Source of the DNA: Paenibacillus dakarensis | GTDB lineage: Bacteria; Bacillota; Bacilli; Paenibacillales; Paenibacillaceae | Assembly (NCBI RefSeq): GCF_001373415.1 | Contig: NZ_CDSE01000084.1 | Location: forward strand, 1-64,000 | Length of the DNA: 64,000 nucleotides | Direction: 5' to 3' | Part shown: positions 7,980-15,767 of the stretch, piece by piece | Numbering within the stretch: the stretch's first letter is position 1 | Layout of the letters: every line of letters starts with the position of its first letter | The notes under the pieces: model-generated | The model's input: the letters and a program-made list of their open reading frames with translations, nothing else | Databases searched by the model: none | What the model was told of the DNA's origin: nothing | Made by a program: the position numbers and the translations under genes

Positions 7980-8180
7980 ATGGAAACAGGCACAGTAAAA
8001 TGGTTTAACGCAGAAAAAGGTTTCGGATTTATTGAAGTTGAAAACGGCAATGACGTTTTCGTTCACTTCTCAGCTATCCAAGGCGACGGCTTCAAGTCTT
8101 TGGATGAAGGCCAACGCGTTGAGTTCAACGTAGTACAAGGCAACCGTGGACCACAAGCCGAGAACGTTGTAAAACTGTAA
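7980..8180 (+). CDS. Cold-shock protein, CspA/CspB family
   Basis: A 66-residue single OB-fold cold-shock domain that binds single-stranded RNA/DNA and melts mRNA structure. RNP1 (KGFGFIEV, about 13-20) and RNP2 (VFVHFSAI, about 26-33) are intact. The frame is open 10 codons further upstream, but ATG 7980 follows GGAGGT and gives the canonical [10 protein letters not shown] start. It has a long structured leader and its own strong terminator. The YdjO-like gene follows 70 bp later. Confidence 0.93.
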   Translation: METGTVKWFNAEKGFGFIEVENGNDVFVHFSAIQGDGFKSLDEGQRVEFNVVQGNRGPQAENVVKL

Positions 8181-8192
8181 ATTGATTACCGG

Positions 8193-8231
8193 AAAAACTG
8201 TCCTTAACCTTTACGTTAAGGACAGTTTTTT
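8193..8231 (+). terminator. Intrinsic terminator after csp
   Basis: A perfect 15- to 16-bp stem (AAAACTGTCCTTAAC and its complement) with a 6-nt loop, followed by a T run. Confidence 0.93.
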
Positions 8232-8250
8232 ACATTAAGGAGGGGTCAAT

Positions 8251-8481
8251 ATGTACTTCAGAAAAAAATCGTTAGAAGAGCTTCCTCAAGAAGAAACCGC
8301 AATTTGGACATGTGAGAAAGAAGAATGCAATGGCTGGATTCGAGATAATTTCGCTTTTGAGTATCAGCCGACATGCCATCAGTGCAGCTCCCCAATGATC
8401 AGAAGTATAAAGACGCTGCCTCAACTGGTAAATACAAATCATGATATGAAGGCTCTGGCTAAAGGGATTACAATTACTTAA
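8251..8481 (+). CDS. YdjO-like cold-inducible zinc-ribbon protein
   Basis: A 76-residue protein with four cysteines in two pairs (WTCEKEECNGW near residues 19-27, and CHQCSSPM near 42-49), as in a zinc ribbon. The pattern CxxxxCNGWxRxNF followed by CxxC resembles the YdjO family, reported as cold-inducible in Bacillus (recalled, not searched). Placement directly after the csp gene supports a shared cold response. It has its own AAGGAGGGG site but no separate promoter that I could identify, so read-through from csp is possible. Molecular function is unknown. Confidence 0.7.
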   Translation: MYFRKKSLEELPQEETAIWTCEKEECNGWIRDNFAFEYQPTCHQCSSPMIRSIKTLPQLVNTNHDMKALAKGITIT

Positions 8482-8507
8482 GAAAAGCTGGATATATGCA
8501 GTTACCT

Positions 8508-8536
8508 AAGACACCCGGAATGGGCGTCTTTTTTTT
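8508..8536 (+). terminator. Intrinsic terminator after the ydjO-like gene
   Basis: Stem AAGAC-CCC paired with GGG-GTCTT (one internal mismatch), short loop, followed by eight T. Confidence 0.8.
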
Positions 8537-8581
8537 GTGTGACATAAGCAAGTTGAAAAGATGATCTTTTAATCCCGCATG

Positions 8582-8603
8582 AGATTACAAGTACTCGTAA
8601 TCT
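8582..8603 (+). promoter_or_regulatory. Operator-like dyad upstream of acetyltransferase
   Basis: A 22-bp near-perfect palindrome (AGATTAC and GTAATCT flanking a central AGTACT, one mismatch) ends 25 bp before the TTG start of the next gene. It looks like a homodimer binding site, but no regulator is suggested by the context. Confidence 0.35.
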
Positions 8604-8628
8604 GTATAAAAAGTGAGGGTGTAAGAAT

Positions 8629-9105
8629 TTGATTATAAGAGAATTTGAAAATTATGATATTCATCAGATGGTGAAATTGTATTTTAGTACGGTTCATTCC
8701 GTTAATAAAAAGGATTATACAAAGGAACAGCTTGAAGCCTGGGCTCCGGTTGAAGAGCAAGAGCAAATCATTGAAGGATGGCTCACATCCTTTCATCTCA
8801 ATAATACATATGTAGCAGTTTATGATGGGGAAATAGTAGGCTTTTCAGATATGACAAGAACGGGTTATTTAGATCGTTTATATGTTCATAAGGATTACCA
8901 GAGACGAGGGATTGCTAAAGCATTGGTTGAAAAATTAGAAAGGGAGGCGATGAATTTGGGACTAACGGAGATCAAAACAGAAGCTAGTATTACGGCGAAG
9001 CCCTTTTTTAAGCACCTTGGATATGAAGTTATACGTCAACAGACTGTGATAAGAAGAGGTACTGAGCTGACAAATTTTTTAATGATTAAAAGAATTACAT
9101 GTTAA
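8629..9105 (+). CDS. GNAT family N-acetyltransferase
   Basis: A 158-residue GNAT enzyme. Start TTG 8629 is preceded by GTGAGGG and yields MIIREFENYDIHQMVKLY, the usual start of this subgroup. The segment FSTVHSVNKKDYTKEQLEAWAP and motif A (LYVHKDYQRRGIAKALVEKLE, about residues 83-103) are characteristic of YafP-like acetyltransferases. The substrate is unknown. It is a single-gene unit following an operator-like palindrome. Confidence 0.82.
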   Translation: MIIREFENYDIHQMVKLYFSTVHSVNKKDYTKEQLEAWAPVEEQEQIIEGWLTSFHLNNTYVAVYDGEIVGFSDMTRTGYLDRLYVHKDYQRRGIAKALVEKLEREAMNLGLTEIKTEASITAKPFFKHLGYEVIRQQTVIRRGTELTNFLMIKRITC

Positions 9106-9114
9106 AAATACATT

Positions 9115-9133
9115 ATATGAAAAATTCATAATA
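9115..9133 (+). repeat. Copy of the ATATGAAAAATTCATAATA repeat
   Basis: This 19-bp sequence is identical to part of the 32-bp repeat at 12681-12712. It lies upstream of the ABC importer operon, while the other copies lie downstream. Confidence 0.5.
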
Positions 9134-9252
9134 AGTATAAAAATACATCCATATATCCACCCTTCTTATTTTCTATCAAATATCCGCAGTGTCGAATATG
9201 TGTAATTTATAACATAATCATTTGGTTTAAAACACATAAAAGTTGGAAAATT

Positions 9253-9308
9253 TATCCCCTATTTAGAGGAATATCCCCCTTTGATTAAGTTTTACATTGG
9301 AATAAAAT
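9253..9308 (+). promoter_or_regulatory. Promoter and direct-repeat operator of the ABC importer
   Basis: TTGATT (9281-9286) and TAAAAT (9303-9308) with a 16-bp spacer form a candidate SigmaA promoter. Just upstream, TATCCCC occurs twice in direct orientation (9253-9259 and 9272-9278), about two helical turns apart. That layout fits an AraC-type regulator, which commonly controls such operons. No regulator gene is adjacent. Confidence 0.4.
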
Positions 9309-9367
9309 TCTAATAGACAGCCTGATGTCCTGGTTGTTCCAAAAAATATACTAAGGGGGATTCAAAG

Positions 9368-10705
9368 ATGAAAAGGTCTTCATTACTGCTTATGAGCGTA
9401 ATGTTGTTACTGAGCATGTTCTTAGCTGCGTGCGGTAATAGCAAGACAGAAACTCCAGCACCTGCAGCAGAGGGCGAGAAAAAGCCTACTGAAGAAGTGA
9501 AGAAGGAAGAGCCGGCGAAAGAAGTATCATTGCGCGTGTTCTCTACATTTGGTGGTACTGACGCAGCACGTGAAACATTCCAAGCCCTGTTGGATGACTT
9601 CACAGCAAAACATCCGAATGTGAAAATTGATAATGATACCATGTCAGCAAATGATGACGGTTTCAGAACGAAAGTGAACACAGACATGAACAGCGGCAAC
9701 GAGCCTGACTTGCTCTTTTACTTCATTGGAGCAGATGCTGAAGGCTTCGTAAAAGCGGGTAAAGTTGTTCCTCTGAATCAGATCCTTGATGATAATCCGG
9801 ATTGGAAGAACGGTTTCATTCCAGATGCTCTGGAACTGGCTAAACAAAAGGACGGTAATATCTATGCAGCTCCTCTTACTGGCTTCTACGAAGGATTGTT
9901 CTATAACAAGAAAATTTTCGAAGAAAACGGTCTGGAAGCTCCAACCGACTGGGATAAAATGAAGAAAGCAGTAACTACACTTTCAGCTAAAGGTATCATT
10001 CCTCTTTCTGTACCATTTGACCAGTCCCACTACTTGATTGAGCACACAATATTGTCAGCTGCTGGTCCAGAAGGACAAAATAAAGGCTTGCTGGACGGTA
10101 TCGATCCAAACTGGGAGAAAGCATATGCTGCAATGAAAGAGCTGTATGACCTTGGAGCATTCCCTAAAGATGCAGCTACAATCGATTTAGGTATGGCTGG
10201 TAACTACTACAGTGAAGGTCTTGCAGCGATGATTCTTGAAGGTTCATGGGCTGTCGGAGGTTGGAGTGAAGAGACAAGAGATAATACTTCTGTAGTTCCT
10301 TTCCCAACTGTTCCTGGTGGAGTTGGCAGTGGCAATGATATCGTAGGTGGCTTCGGATCCGGTTTCTATGTTTCTAAAGCTTCTTATGATAACGCAGATA
10401 AGAAAGAAATGACCATTGAATTGCTTAAGCACTTGACTTCTCCGGACAGCATTCAAAAAATAGCTTCTGCTAACGGCGGAACACCTGCTGCCGCTGTTGA
10501 AGCAACAGGATTGCCTCAAGTTTCTCTTGATGGTTTTGATATGGCTGCAAAAGCAAATTCCATCAACGCACCAGTTGACAGTAAGGTTTCCCAAGAAACG
10601 TTCTCCAGTCTTCGTGCTAGCGTACAACCGGTTGTGACTGGTTCCAAGACACCAACACAAGCGATTGAAGAAGCTAAAAAGACAGAGGATGATAACAAGA
10701 AATAG
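9368..10705 (+). CDS. Extracellular solute-binding lipoprotein of a carbohydrate ABC importer
   Basis: A 445-residue family-1 solute-binding protein. The signal peptide ends in the lipobox LAAC (Cys about residue 22), followed by a Pro/Glu/Lys-rich linker. The mature part shows hallmarks of sugar binders: TAKHPNVKI, MNSGNEPDLLFYFIGADAEGFV, APLTGFYEGLFYNKKIFEENG, AAMILEGSWAVGGW. It would capture a sugar or oligosaccharide outside the membrane and deliver it to the two permeases downstream. A GC-rich hairpin separates it from them, which typically keeps binding-protein mRNA in excess. The ligand is not determinable. The start follows AAGGGGG. Confidence 0.9.
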   Translation: MKRSSLLLMSVMLLLSMFLAACGNSKTETPAPAAEGEKKPTEEVKKEEPAKEVSLRVFSTFGGTDAARETFQALLDDFTAKHPNVKIDNDTMSANDDGFRTKVNTDMNSGNEPDLLFYFIGADAEGFVKAGKVVPLNQILDDNPDWKNGFIPDALELAKQKDGNIYAAPLTGFYEGLFYNKKIFEENGLEAPTDWDKMKKAVTTLSAKGIIPLSVPFDQSHYLIEHTILSAAGPEGQNKGLLDGIDPNWEKAYAAMKELYDLGAFPKDAATIDLGMAGNYYSEGLAAMILEGSWAVGGWSEETRDNTSVVPFPTVPGGVGSGNDIVGGFGSGFYVSKASYDNADKKEMTIELLKHLTSPDSIQKIASANGGTPAAAVEATGLPQVSLDGFDMAAKANSINAPVDSKVSQETFSSLRASVQPVVTGSKTPTQAIEEAKKTEDDNKK

Positions 10706-10738
10706 GTTCCATATTTAATTAACGGTACCCTATATGTA

Positions 10739-10775
10739 ATTGCGCCGCCCTGTTGGATCTTATGGGCGGCGCAAT
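10739..10775 (+). terminator. Intercistronic hairpin (partial terminator/attenuator)
   Basis: A perfect 12-bp GC-rich stem (ATTGCGCCGCCC/GGGCGGCGCAAT) lies between the binding-protein gene and the permeases, without a clear T run. It probably stabilises the upstream message and lowers permease expression. Confidence 0.75.
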
Positions 10776-10821
10776 CATTTAATCGATTATTGAAGAAAAA
10801 TAAACATCAAAGGTGATAATA

Positions 10822-11679
10822 ATGAAGGGTGATCGAAAGTATATTTTGATGTTTTTGCTTCCAACAGCTTTATTCTTTTCTGTTTTTCTATATTATCCGT
10901 TCTTTAAAAGCTTATATCTCAGCTTTTATCGTACTACAGGTTTTTTCGACAAGAAATTTGTTGGGTGGAACAACTACGAACGTCTGTTTACGGATAAACT
11001 GCTTGGGGCAGCGACACTTCATACGTTAGAAATTATGTTATATGTAATTGTATTCCAAGTCGGAATCGCTTTAGTTCTTGCAGTTTTAGTTGATAATATT
11101 TCCAATCTTAAAGGCTTTTTCCGGACTGTATTTTTCTTCCCGGTTGTTATCTCCGGAACGGCAATCTCCTTGCTCTTTGTTCTGTTCTATAATTATAACT
11201 TCGGGCTACTGAACAACATACTGGCTAATTTCGGTATCGAAAAAGTGCTGTGGCTGGATGAGAGCAATGCACTTCGAGCAGTATCGATCCCGACGGTATG
11301 GCATTATGTTGGATTTTACTTTGTTCTATTCTTAACTGCGATGTCCAAAATTCCGTCTGATTTCTATGAAGCAGCCAAGCTTGAGGGGATTACTGGTTTC
11401 AAGAAAACAACGAAGTTAACCATTCCTCTGATTCTTAGTGACATTAAAGTCGTAATTACTCTTGCTATTACAGGTACCATGAAAGTATTTGAATTCGTTT
11501 GGGTCATTACATCAGGTCAGAATGGTACAGAGGTATTAGGTACGTATATGTACAAAAAGGCGATGGTGGACCAGAACTTTGGTTATGGATCGACAATAGC
11601 TATTTATATGGTTGTATTCGGCGTGTTGCTTGCCCTTCTTGCCAACCGCTTGTTAAAGAGTGAAGAGATTACATACTAA
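10822..11679 (+). CDS. Carbohydrate ABC transporter permease (MalF-type)
   Basis: A 285-residue membrane protein with six predicted helices and the cytoplasmic EAA loop EAAKLEGITGFKKTTKLTIP (about 190-209) that docks the ATPase. ATG 10822 is preferred over a GTG three codons upstream because AAAGGTG precedes it by about 6 bp. It should form a heterodimer with the next gene product. No ATP-binding subunit is encoded nearby, so a shared MsmX-type ATPase elsewhere is likely. Confidence 0.9.
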   Translation: MKGDRKYILMFLLPTALFFSVFLYYPFFKSLYLSFYRTTGFFDKKFVGWNNYERLFTDKLLGAATLHTLEIMLYVIVFQVGIALVLAVLVDNISNLKGFFRTVFFFPVVISGTAISLLFVLFYNYNFGLLNNILANFGIEKVLWLDESNALRAVSIPTVWHYVGFYFVLFLTAMSKIPSDFYEAAKLEGITGFKKTTKLTIPLILSDIKVVITLAITGTMKVFEFVWVITSGQNGTEVLGTYMYKKAMVDQNFGYGSTIAIYMVVFGVLLALLANRLLKSEEITY

Positions 11680-11702
11680 GCTGTTATTAGGGGTGTACTA
11701 TT

Positions 11703-12578
11703 ATGCAGCAAGTCATTAATGATAAAAAACAGGTAGTACGACATGAGAAGCGAAAAAAAGTGAGTATCGGCAGTGTTTTAACGTATGTTATTTTGACTGC
11801 CTGGGCTATGACAACAATCTATCCAATGTTTTGGATTATAAATAACTCCTTCAAGGCATCAAGGGATGTTATGAACAATTCGTTTAAGATCGCATTTGAT
11901 CCCATCTGGTTAAACTATCAAAATGCATTTGATCGAATTAATATTGGCCGAAGTTACATTAACAGCCTGATCATGTCAGGCAGTACCGTGCTATTAGTAC
12001 TTTTGTTAGGAGGATTAGCAGCGTACGTACTGTCGAGATTCAACTTTAGAGGTAAGAAAGCCATATTCTCAATTCTCTATGCCACATTGTTGATTCCAGC
12101 ATTTGCGACTGTTGTTCCGGTTTATGAAATTCTGATCAAAACAAAATTAGTAAACACATATTACGGTTTGATCTTACCTCAAACAGCAGGTAACTTGACC
12201 TTCGCCATTCTCGTCATGGCTGGTTTTATGGCTACGATTCCGAAAGACCTGGAGGAGGCTGCTTTTATCGATGGCAGTAACAGATGGCAGATGTTTACGA
12301 AGCTGTTTGTGCCCATCTCCAGACCGGTATTTGCTTCCGTAAGTATTTTCGTATTCCTGTGGTCTTATAACGATCTGTTCTCCGCTTTGATTTTTGTAAA
12401 CAAAGAGACCGTTCGTCCGATTGTGGCCTTGCTGAATGAAATCAGCTCACAATACGGAACAGACTTCGGTCTGATGGCTACAGCCGTTTCGTTAACCGTA
12501 ATCCCTGTATTAATTGTCTATCTGTTTATCTCGAAATATATCGAGAAAGGTTTGACAGAAGGTGCTATTAAAGGTTAA
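11703..12578 (+). CDS. Carbohydrate ABC transporter permease (MalG-type)
   Basis: A 291-residue permease with six membrane segments, a basic N-terminal tail, and the EAA loop EEAAFIDGSNRWQMFTKLFV (about 183-202). MalG-type features are the SLIMSG segment and the C terminus ending EKGLTEGAIKG. It starts 24 bp after the MalF-type permease and ends 25 bp before a strong terminator, closing the operon. Confidence 0.9.
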   Translation: MQQVINDKKQVVRHEKRKKVSIGSVLTYVILTAWAMTTIYPMFWIINNSFKASRDVMNNSFKIAFDPIWLNYQNAFDRINIGRSYINSLIMSGSTVLLVLLLGGLAAYVLSRFNFRGKKAIFSILYATLLIPAFATVVPVYEILIKTKLVNTYYGLILPQTAGNLTFAILVMAGFMATIPKDLEEAAFIDGSNRWQMFTKLFVPISRPVFASVSIFVFLWSYNDLFSALIFVNKETVRPIVALLNEISSQYGTDFGLMATAVSLTVIPVLIVYLFISKYIEKGLTEGAIKG

Positions 12579-12602
12579 TTCCCATGCTTGATAAAAGTTC
12601 AT

Positions 12603-12647
12603 AAGACCCTTTAAGAAAGCGTAATTGCGATCTTGAAGGGTCTTTTT
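12603..12647 (+). terminator. Intrinsic terminator of the ABC importer operon
   Basis: AAGACCCTT pairs with AAGGGTCTT across a partly paired loop, followed by a T run. Confidence 0.85.
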
Positions 12648-12680
12648 ATGTAGATTAAGACTTAATGGAACGTATAGATA

Positions 12681-12712
12681 ATTTCAACATATGAAAAATT
12701 CATAATAGTAAA
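12681..12712 (+). repeat. 32-bp direct repeat, copy A
   Basis: This copy and 12863-12894 are identical at 30 of 32 positions by direct reading (shared core ATATGAAAAATTCA). They lie 182 bp apart in the roughly 600-bp gene-free stretch 12579-13175. Apart from the repeats and the importer terminator I see no convincing gene there, although AAAGGAGGAG at about 12818 resembles an orphan ribosome-binding site. Confidence 0.7.
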
Positions 12713-12862
12713 TTCATAAAAATAACATCAGAAAAAGGTGGTTGCTTCTCATAAGTGGGAGGGCAGTGTCGTATCCGATGAAACGTATTAATTATTCTGG
12801 AAGGGTGATAGAGGGAAAGGAGGAGCAGTTTCAAAAGACATTAATAACACTCTAATATGCTT

Positions 12863-12894
12863 ATTTCAATATATGAAAAATTCACAATAGTAAA
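12863..12894 (+). repeat. 32-bp direct repeat, copy B
   Basis: Second copy of the repeat at 12681-12712 with two substitutions. Both copies end in AATAGTAAA. The 19-bp core also occurs at 9115-9133, so three related copies bracket the ABC importer. Confidence 0.7.
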
Positions 12895-13175
12895 CCTAAT
12901 TGATTTACTCTTCCTTGTCACTACGATTAAATATCATCATTCTACACCCATAGCTCATAAAACATGAAAAATGGAAATATTTAAACCCCATATTAATGTC
13001 AATAGCTAAAATATCAGTTTGGTCGTTTCGAGAATAGATAGAATGCATTAAAGTGCAGCTAGGTGTTATGCTCAATTGGGTAACGAAAGCATTGCGCTGG
13101 ATACTTGCTGAAGTCGAAGAGCAGCGGCATGAATGCCATTGCACTTCGACTGTTTTACGATTACTCATTCATCCT

Positions 13176-13667
13176 TCATATTTCGTCGGCTGAGGGACCG
13201 TACACCCCAGGAACCGGTATACCAAGAAGTCTTAAATAAACGCCAAGCTGTGCCCGGTGGTGAACCATGTGGTTTAATCCGAAGGTGCGAAGCGCAAGTG
13301 CCCTCGGTTGGCGTGTAATGATATAGTCGCCATTGCGGAGAGTCCATTCCTCGCCAAGCATGTTCTCATCACAGTTAGATAAAAGCTTCTCAAGCTTGAC
13401 AACATTTGTATCGAACTCATCCAATATTTCTAAGCGTTGATTCAATGCTTCCCGTCGAAGCGGCACAGAAGAAAGATCAAATTCTGGATACATCATAATC
13501 GCGATTTGCCAGTTGAGCAGGTTGACCAGGTGTGTGGCCAGACCTCCGAGTGTCATCGATTTCTCATGTGGTTTCCAAGTCATATGTTCATCAGGCAATC
13601 GTTCAAGAATGCGGCGCGTGGAAGCAAGTTCTTGCAAGGCATCTCCATGAATCAAGTTGTTTAACAT
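13176..13667 (-). CDS. DinB family (four-helix, metal-binding) protein
   Basis: A 163-residue protein of the DinB/YfiT superfamily, four-helix bundles that hold a divalent metal with three histidines and include thiol-dependent S-transferases. Candidate ligands are the His of LATHLVNLLNWQ (about 47) and the His residues of LNHMVHHRAQLGVYLRLLG (about 132-137). The C terminus (GIPVPGVYGPSADE) is typical of the group. AAAGGAGTGG precedes the ATG on the minus strand. The substrate is unknown. It has no operon partner. Confidence 0.85.
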   Translation of the reverse strand: MLNNLIHGDALQELASTRRILERLPDEHMTWKPHEKSMTLGGLATHLVNLLNWQIAIMMYPEFDLSSVPLRREALNQRLEILDEFDTNVVKLEKLLSNCDENMLGEEWTLRNGDYIITRQPRALALRTFGLNHMVHHRAQLGVYLRLLGIPVPGVYGPSADEI

Positions 13668-13775
13668 TATTATCCACTCCTTTCTGATAAGCCTAGCATA
13701 CAGTAATTCTAATACAGTGAAAAGGCACAGAATGAAATCATGCTTGCTATAACGTTAACAAGACAATCAAAATAA

Positions 13776-13803
13776 CAGTGACAAAAAATATATTATGTAA
13801 ACT
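13776..13803 (+). other. dif-like site 2 (right arm exact, left arm divergent)
   Basis: Right arm TTATGTAAACT (13793-13803), spacer AATATA, left arm CAGTGACAAAA (13776-13786). The 17 bp of spacer plus right arm differ from the corresponding part of B. subtilis dif (as recalled) at one position. The left arm is unlike the other copies, as natural dif left arms also vary. It lies in a 370-bp gene-free stretch between the dinB-type start and the hsp20-like stop. Confidence 0.45.
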
Positions 13804-13931
13804 ATTGAATACGCCTAATGTTAAACTTCAATTAAACCTTCTTCGGTCAGCATATTTTAGCTATTTATTATGAAACCTGCACATGTATTACCTCTAAAAA
13901 AAACAAGGGAATAAGAGCAAATATCTGCCTT

Positions 13932-13970
13932 AAAAAATATGCGTATAACATAAATTATACGCATATTTTG
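13932..13970 (-). terminator. Bidirectional-looking terminator after the hsp20-like gene
   Basis: A perfect 15-bp stem (AAAATATGCGTATAA and its complement) closes a 6-nt loop, with T-rich flanks on both strands. On the minus strand it follows the hsp20-like stop codon by about 70 bp. Confidence 0.8.
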
Positions 13971-14039
13971 TTTTAAAGCATTTTTATAAGAGCGGATAGG
14001 TTGTTTATCATGTTATAAATCGAGTATTTATCACTTTAT

Positions 14040-14495
14040 TTACAAATAACGGATGGGCACTTCTTTAAATCGACCTGTTCCCATTTTGGGCATTCGTAGC
14101 TGAAGGGATCCTTGTTTAAAAGATGCTTTACTCTGATCTGGAATAATCGGTGAGGGTAATTGGATAATACGATATTCGTCTTCATCGGTTAAACCATAAA
14201 TTCGAATTTGTGTGCGGTTCACCTGAACCGACATATTTTCAGGGTGAACATTTTTCGGAACATGAATTTTTGTGATTAATAGGTTATGCGTATCAACATG
14301 CTCATGTTTAATGTTGGAACGCTTTTTATCCGCGAACAAAGAATAGATATTCGCTTCACGCAGTGCCTTCTCAACATACTGATCCACCTCATCCGTGTTC
14401 ATCTTCAGTTGTTCTTTGATTTCTTTAAAAGGCAGAATCTTTTTAAAGAATGGATCTTGCTGCAGCCAATCTAAATGGATTGAATCTTTATTCAT
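14040..14495 (-). CDS. Hsp20/alpha-crystallin-like spore protein (GerT/CotM-like)
   Basis: A 151-residue protein. The N-terminal half (about 1-60) is helical and charged. The second half has an Hsp20-type beta-sandwich pattern: NLLITKIHVPKNV, VNRTQIRIYGL, YRIIQLPSPIIPDQSKASFKQGSLQLRMPK. In Bacillus, CotM and GerT are Hsp20-like proteins of the spore coat, GerT being needed for germination. Divergent placement to the gerP operon, with a SigmaK-like promoter on this strand too, supports a spore-coat role. AAGGAGGGAG precedes the ATG. The spore role is inferred from context; the fold assignment is firmer. Confidence 0.65.
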   Translation of the reverse strand: MNKDSIHLDWLQQDPFFKKILPFKEIKEQLKMNTDEVDQYVEKALREANIYSLFADKKRSNIKHEHVDTHNLLITKIHVPKNVHPENMSVQVNRTQIRIYGLTDEDEYRIIQLPSPIIPDQSKASFKQGSLQLRMPKMGTGRFKEVPIRYL

Positions 14496-14518
14496 GATCT
14501 CCCTCCTTATTCCTTATA

Positions 14519-14546
14519 CATTGTATGGGTGAATAACTTTCTTAGT
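14519..14546 (-). promoter_or_regulatory. SigmaK-like promoter of the hsp20-like gene
   Basis: On the minus strand AC (14546-14545) and CATACAATG (14527-14519) are 17 bp apart, one mismatch from the AC-N17-CATANNNTA mother-cell SigmaK pattern. Confidence 0.5.
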
Positions 14547-14547
14547 G

Positions 14548-14575
14548 ACAACTGGGCTTGTAACTACATATTATA
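14548..14575 (+). promoter_or_regulatory. SigmaK promoter of the gerP operon
   Basis: AC (14548-14549), 17-bp spacer, CATATTATA (14567-14575) is a full match to AC-N17-CATANNNTA. Transcription would begin near 14582, just upstream of the chosen gerPA start at 14602, which argues against the longer upstream reading frame. Confidence 0.7.
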
Positions 14576-14601
14576 AATTAGCGATGGTGAAGGAGAGTGG
14601 G

Positions 14602-14829
14602 ATGGTGGTTTCGATCGTCGGTAATTTGAAGATTAACAGTGTTGGCCCCAGTTCCACCGTATTAGTCGGCAATACTGCCGTTGTTATTTTAAGCAGTACT
14701 GCTAAAAATCTCGGAGGAGCTAACTCCTTTAGTGTCGGGGATGCTTTAGGTACAGTTATAACGAACAACCAGGCTAGCAGTACAAATACATTAGATACCG
14801 ATGCTATTGATCAAGTATCAACTTCTTAA
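14602..14829 (+). CDS. gerPA: Spore germination protein GerPA/GerPF family
   Basis: A 76-residue protein beginning MVVSIVGNLKINSVG and ending in SSTNTLDTDAIDQ, the layout of the paralogous GerPA and GerPF proteins of the spore coat that let germinants reach the inner receptors. The frame is open back to 14545, but ATG 14602 has AAGGAG 7 bp upstream and lies downstream of the SigmaK promoter. I call it gerPA from its first position in an A-B-C-D-E order; by sequence alone gerPF is equally possible, and no second family member is present in the operon. Confidence 0.75.
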   Translation: MVVSIVGNLKINSVGPSSTVLVGNTAVVILSSTAKNLGGANSFSVGDALGTVITNNQASSTNTLDTDAIDQVSTS

Positions 14830-14841
14830 GGATGTATGATG

Positions 14842-15078
14842 ATGAATTGGTCTGTTTACCAGAATATAACGGTTCAGCAATTGCGTATCGGATCTGTGTC
14901 TAACTCATCGGTCCTGCAAATTGGCACATCTGGAACGATCAAAGCTCTTTCCTATTCCTATGGAAAAGAAAACAAAAATGAAGGGGAGTCACAAGGAAAT
15001 GAGCAAGTATCTGAACAGGAGAAGACACAACCTGCCGTTCCTTTGCCTGAACCTGATCTCAAAAGTCTTGTCATATAA
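14842..15078 (+). CDS. gerPB: Spore germination protein GerPB
   Basis: A 78-residue protein starting MNWSVYQNITVQQLRIGSVS followed by NSSVLQIGTSGTIKALS, the signature of GerPB coat proteins. Three successive ATGs occur (14836, 14839, 14842). The last is best spaced from AAGGA and matches the family start. The C terminus is Glu/Gln/Pro-rich. It is the second gene of the gerP operon, 12 bp after gerPA. Confidence 0.82.
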   Translation: MNWSVYQNITVQQLRIGSVSNSSVLQIGTSGTIKALSYSYGKENKNEGESQGNEQVSEQEKTQPAVPLPEPDLKSLVI

Positions 15079-15146
15079 TACCTTTCAAGTTGCACATCGA
15101 ATGAATCCTGCAGCCCCCACATAAACATAGGTATGGGAGGGGTTGT

Positions 15147-15767
15147 ATGCATCCTTTTTACATTGAACAGTTAGTTCAGGAAGTAAAGAAACAAACCGAG
15201 AAACTCAGGGAGATGGAGCAGTTACTACAATATTTACGCAAAGATGTGGATGGATTACTAAATAAGAGCAATACAAACATCGAGCGGATTGATTATCATT
15301 TTGACTTGCTAAAAATTGAAAAGCTGGAAGGCACTTTAAACATCGGAATGACACAAAATGCTGCTAAAACACTTGAGGATATGATGGTAAATGGCCAGCC
15401 GCTTGACAAGCTTCAGACAGATCCGGAGCGAGCGTTGCGTCTGGTTGCTATTCAGGAGTCTGTTAATGCTTATCTCAATAATGAGGCTACTAGTATCATT
15501 GAGAAGCTAGCTTTAGGGCAGGAGCTCAAAATCGATGAGAAATACATTACGATGATTGTTCAGGATATCAGGGGACAGGTGGATGCTCGTATCGTCCTTT
15601 ATTTAGATCAGATGGAAGCAAACAATAGTGGCACTGTGAACGATTTTCAAGTGCAAAATACGATCATTCAGCAGGTGAAAAGAGATATCGACACCGCGAT
15701 TATGAAGCATTTTGAACAGTTATCTGCGGGAAAGCAGGGGTTAAATGAAACTGAACGTATCGAATAA
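15147..15767 (+). CDS. gerPC: Spore germination protein GerPC
   Basis: A 206-residue protein with an N-terminal coiled coil (about 5-50) and the GerPC hallmark IERIDYHFDLLKIEKLEGTLNIGM (about 48-71). GerPC is the largest soluble member of the GerP set and is thought to organise the coat permeability complex. GGAGGGG precedes the ATG. The gene overlaps gerPD by 23 bp, suggesting translational coupling. Confidence 0.85.
   Translation: MHPFYIEQLVQEVKKQTEKLREMEQLLQYLRKDVDGLLNKSNTNIERIDYHFDLLKIEKLEGTLNIGMTQNAAKTLEDMMVNGQPLDKLQTDPERALRLVAIQESVNAYLNNEATSIIEKLALGQELKIDEKYITMIVQDIRGQVDARIVLYLDQMEANNSGTVNDFQVQNTIIQQVKRDIDTAIMKHFEQLSAGKQGLNETERIE

Noticed and set aside
12905..13168. 87-codon minus-strand frame in the gap after the ABC importer
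   Set aside because: No ribosome-binding site, no family resemblance, and it overlaps a hairpin near 13112-13151; most likely chance.
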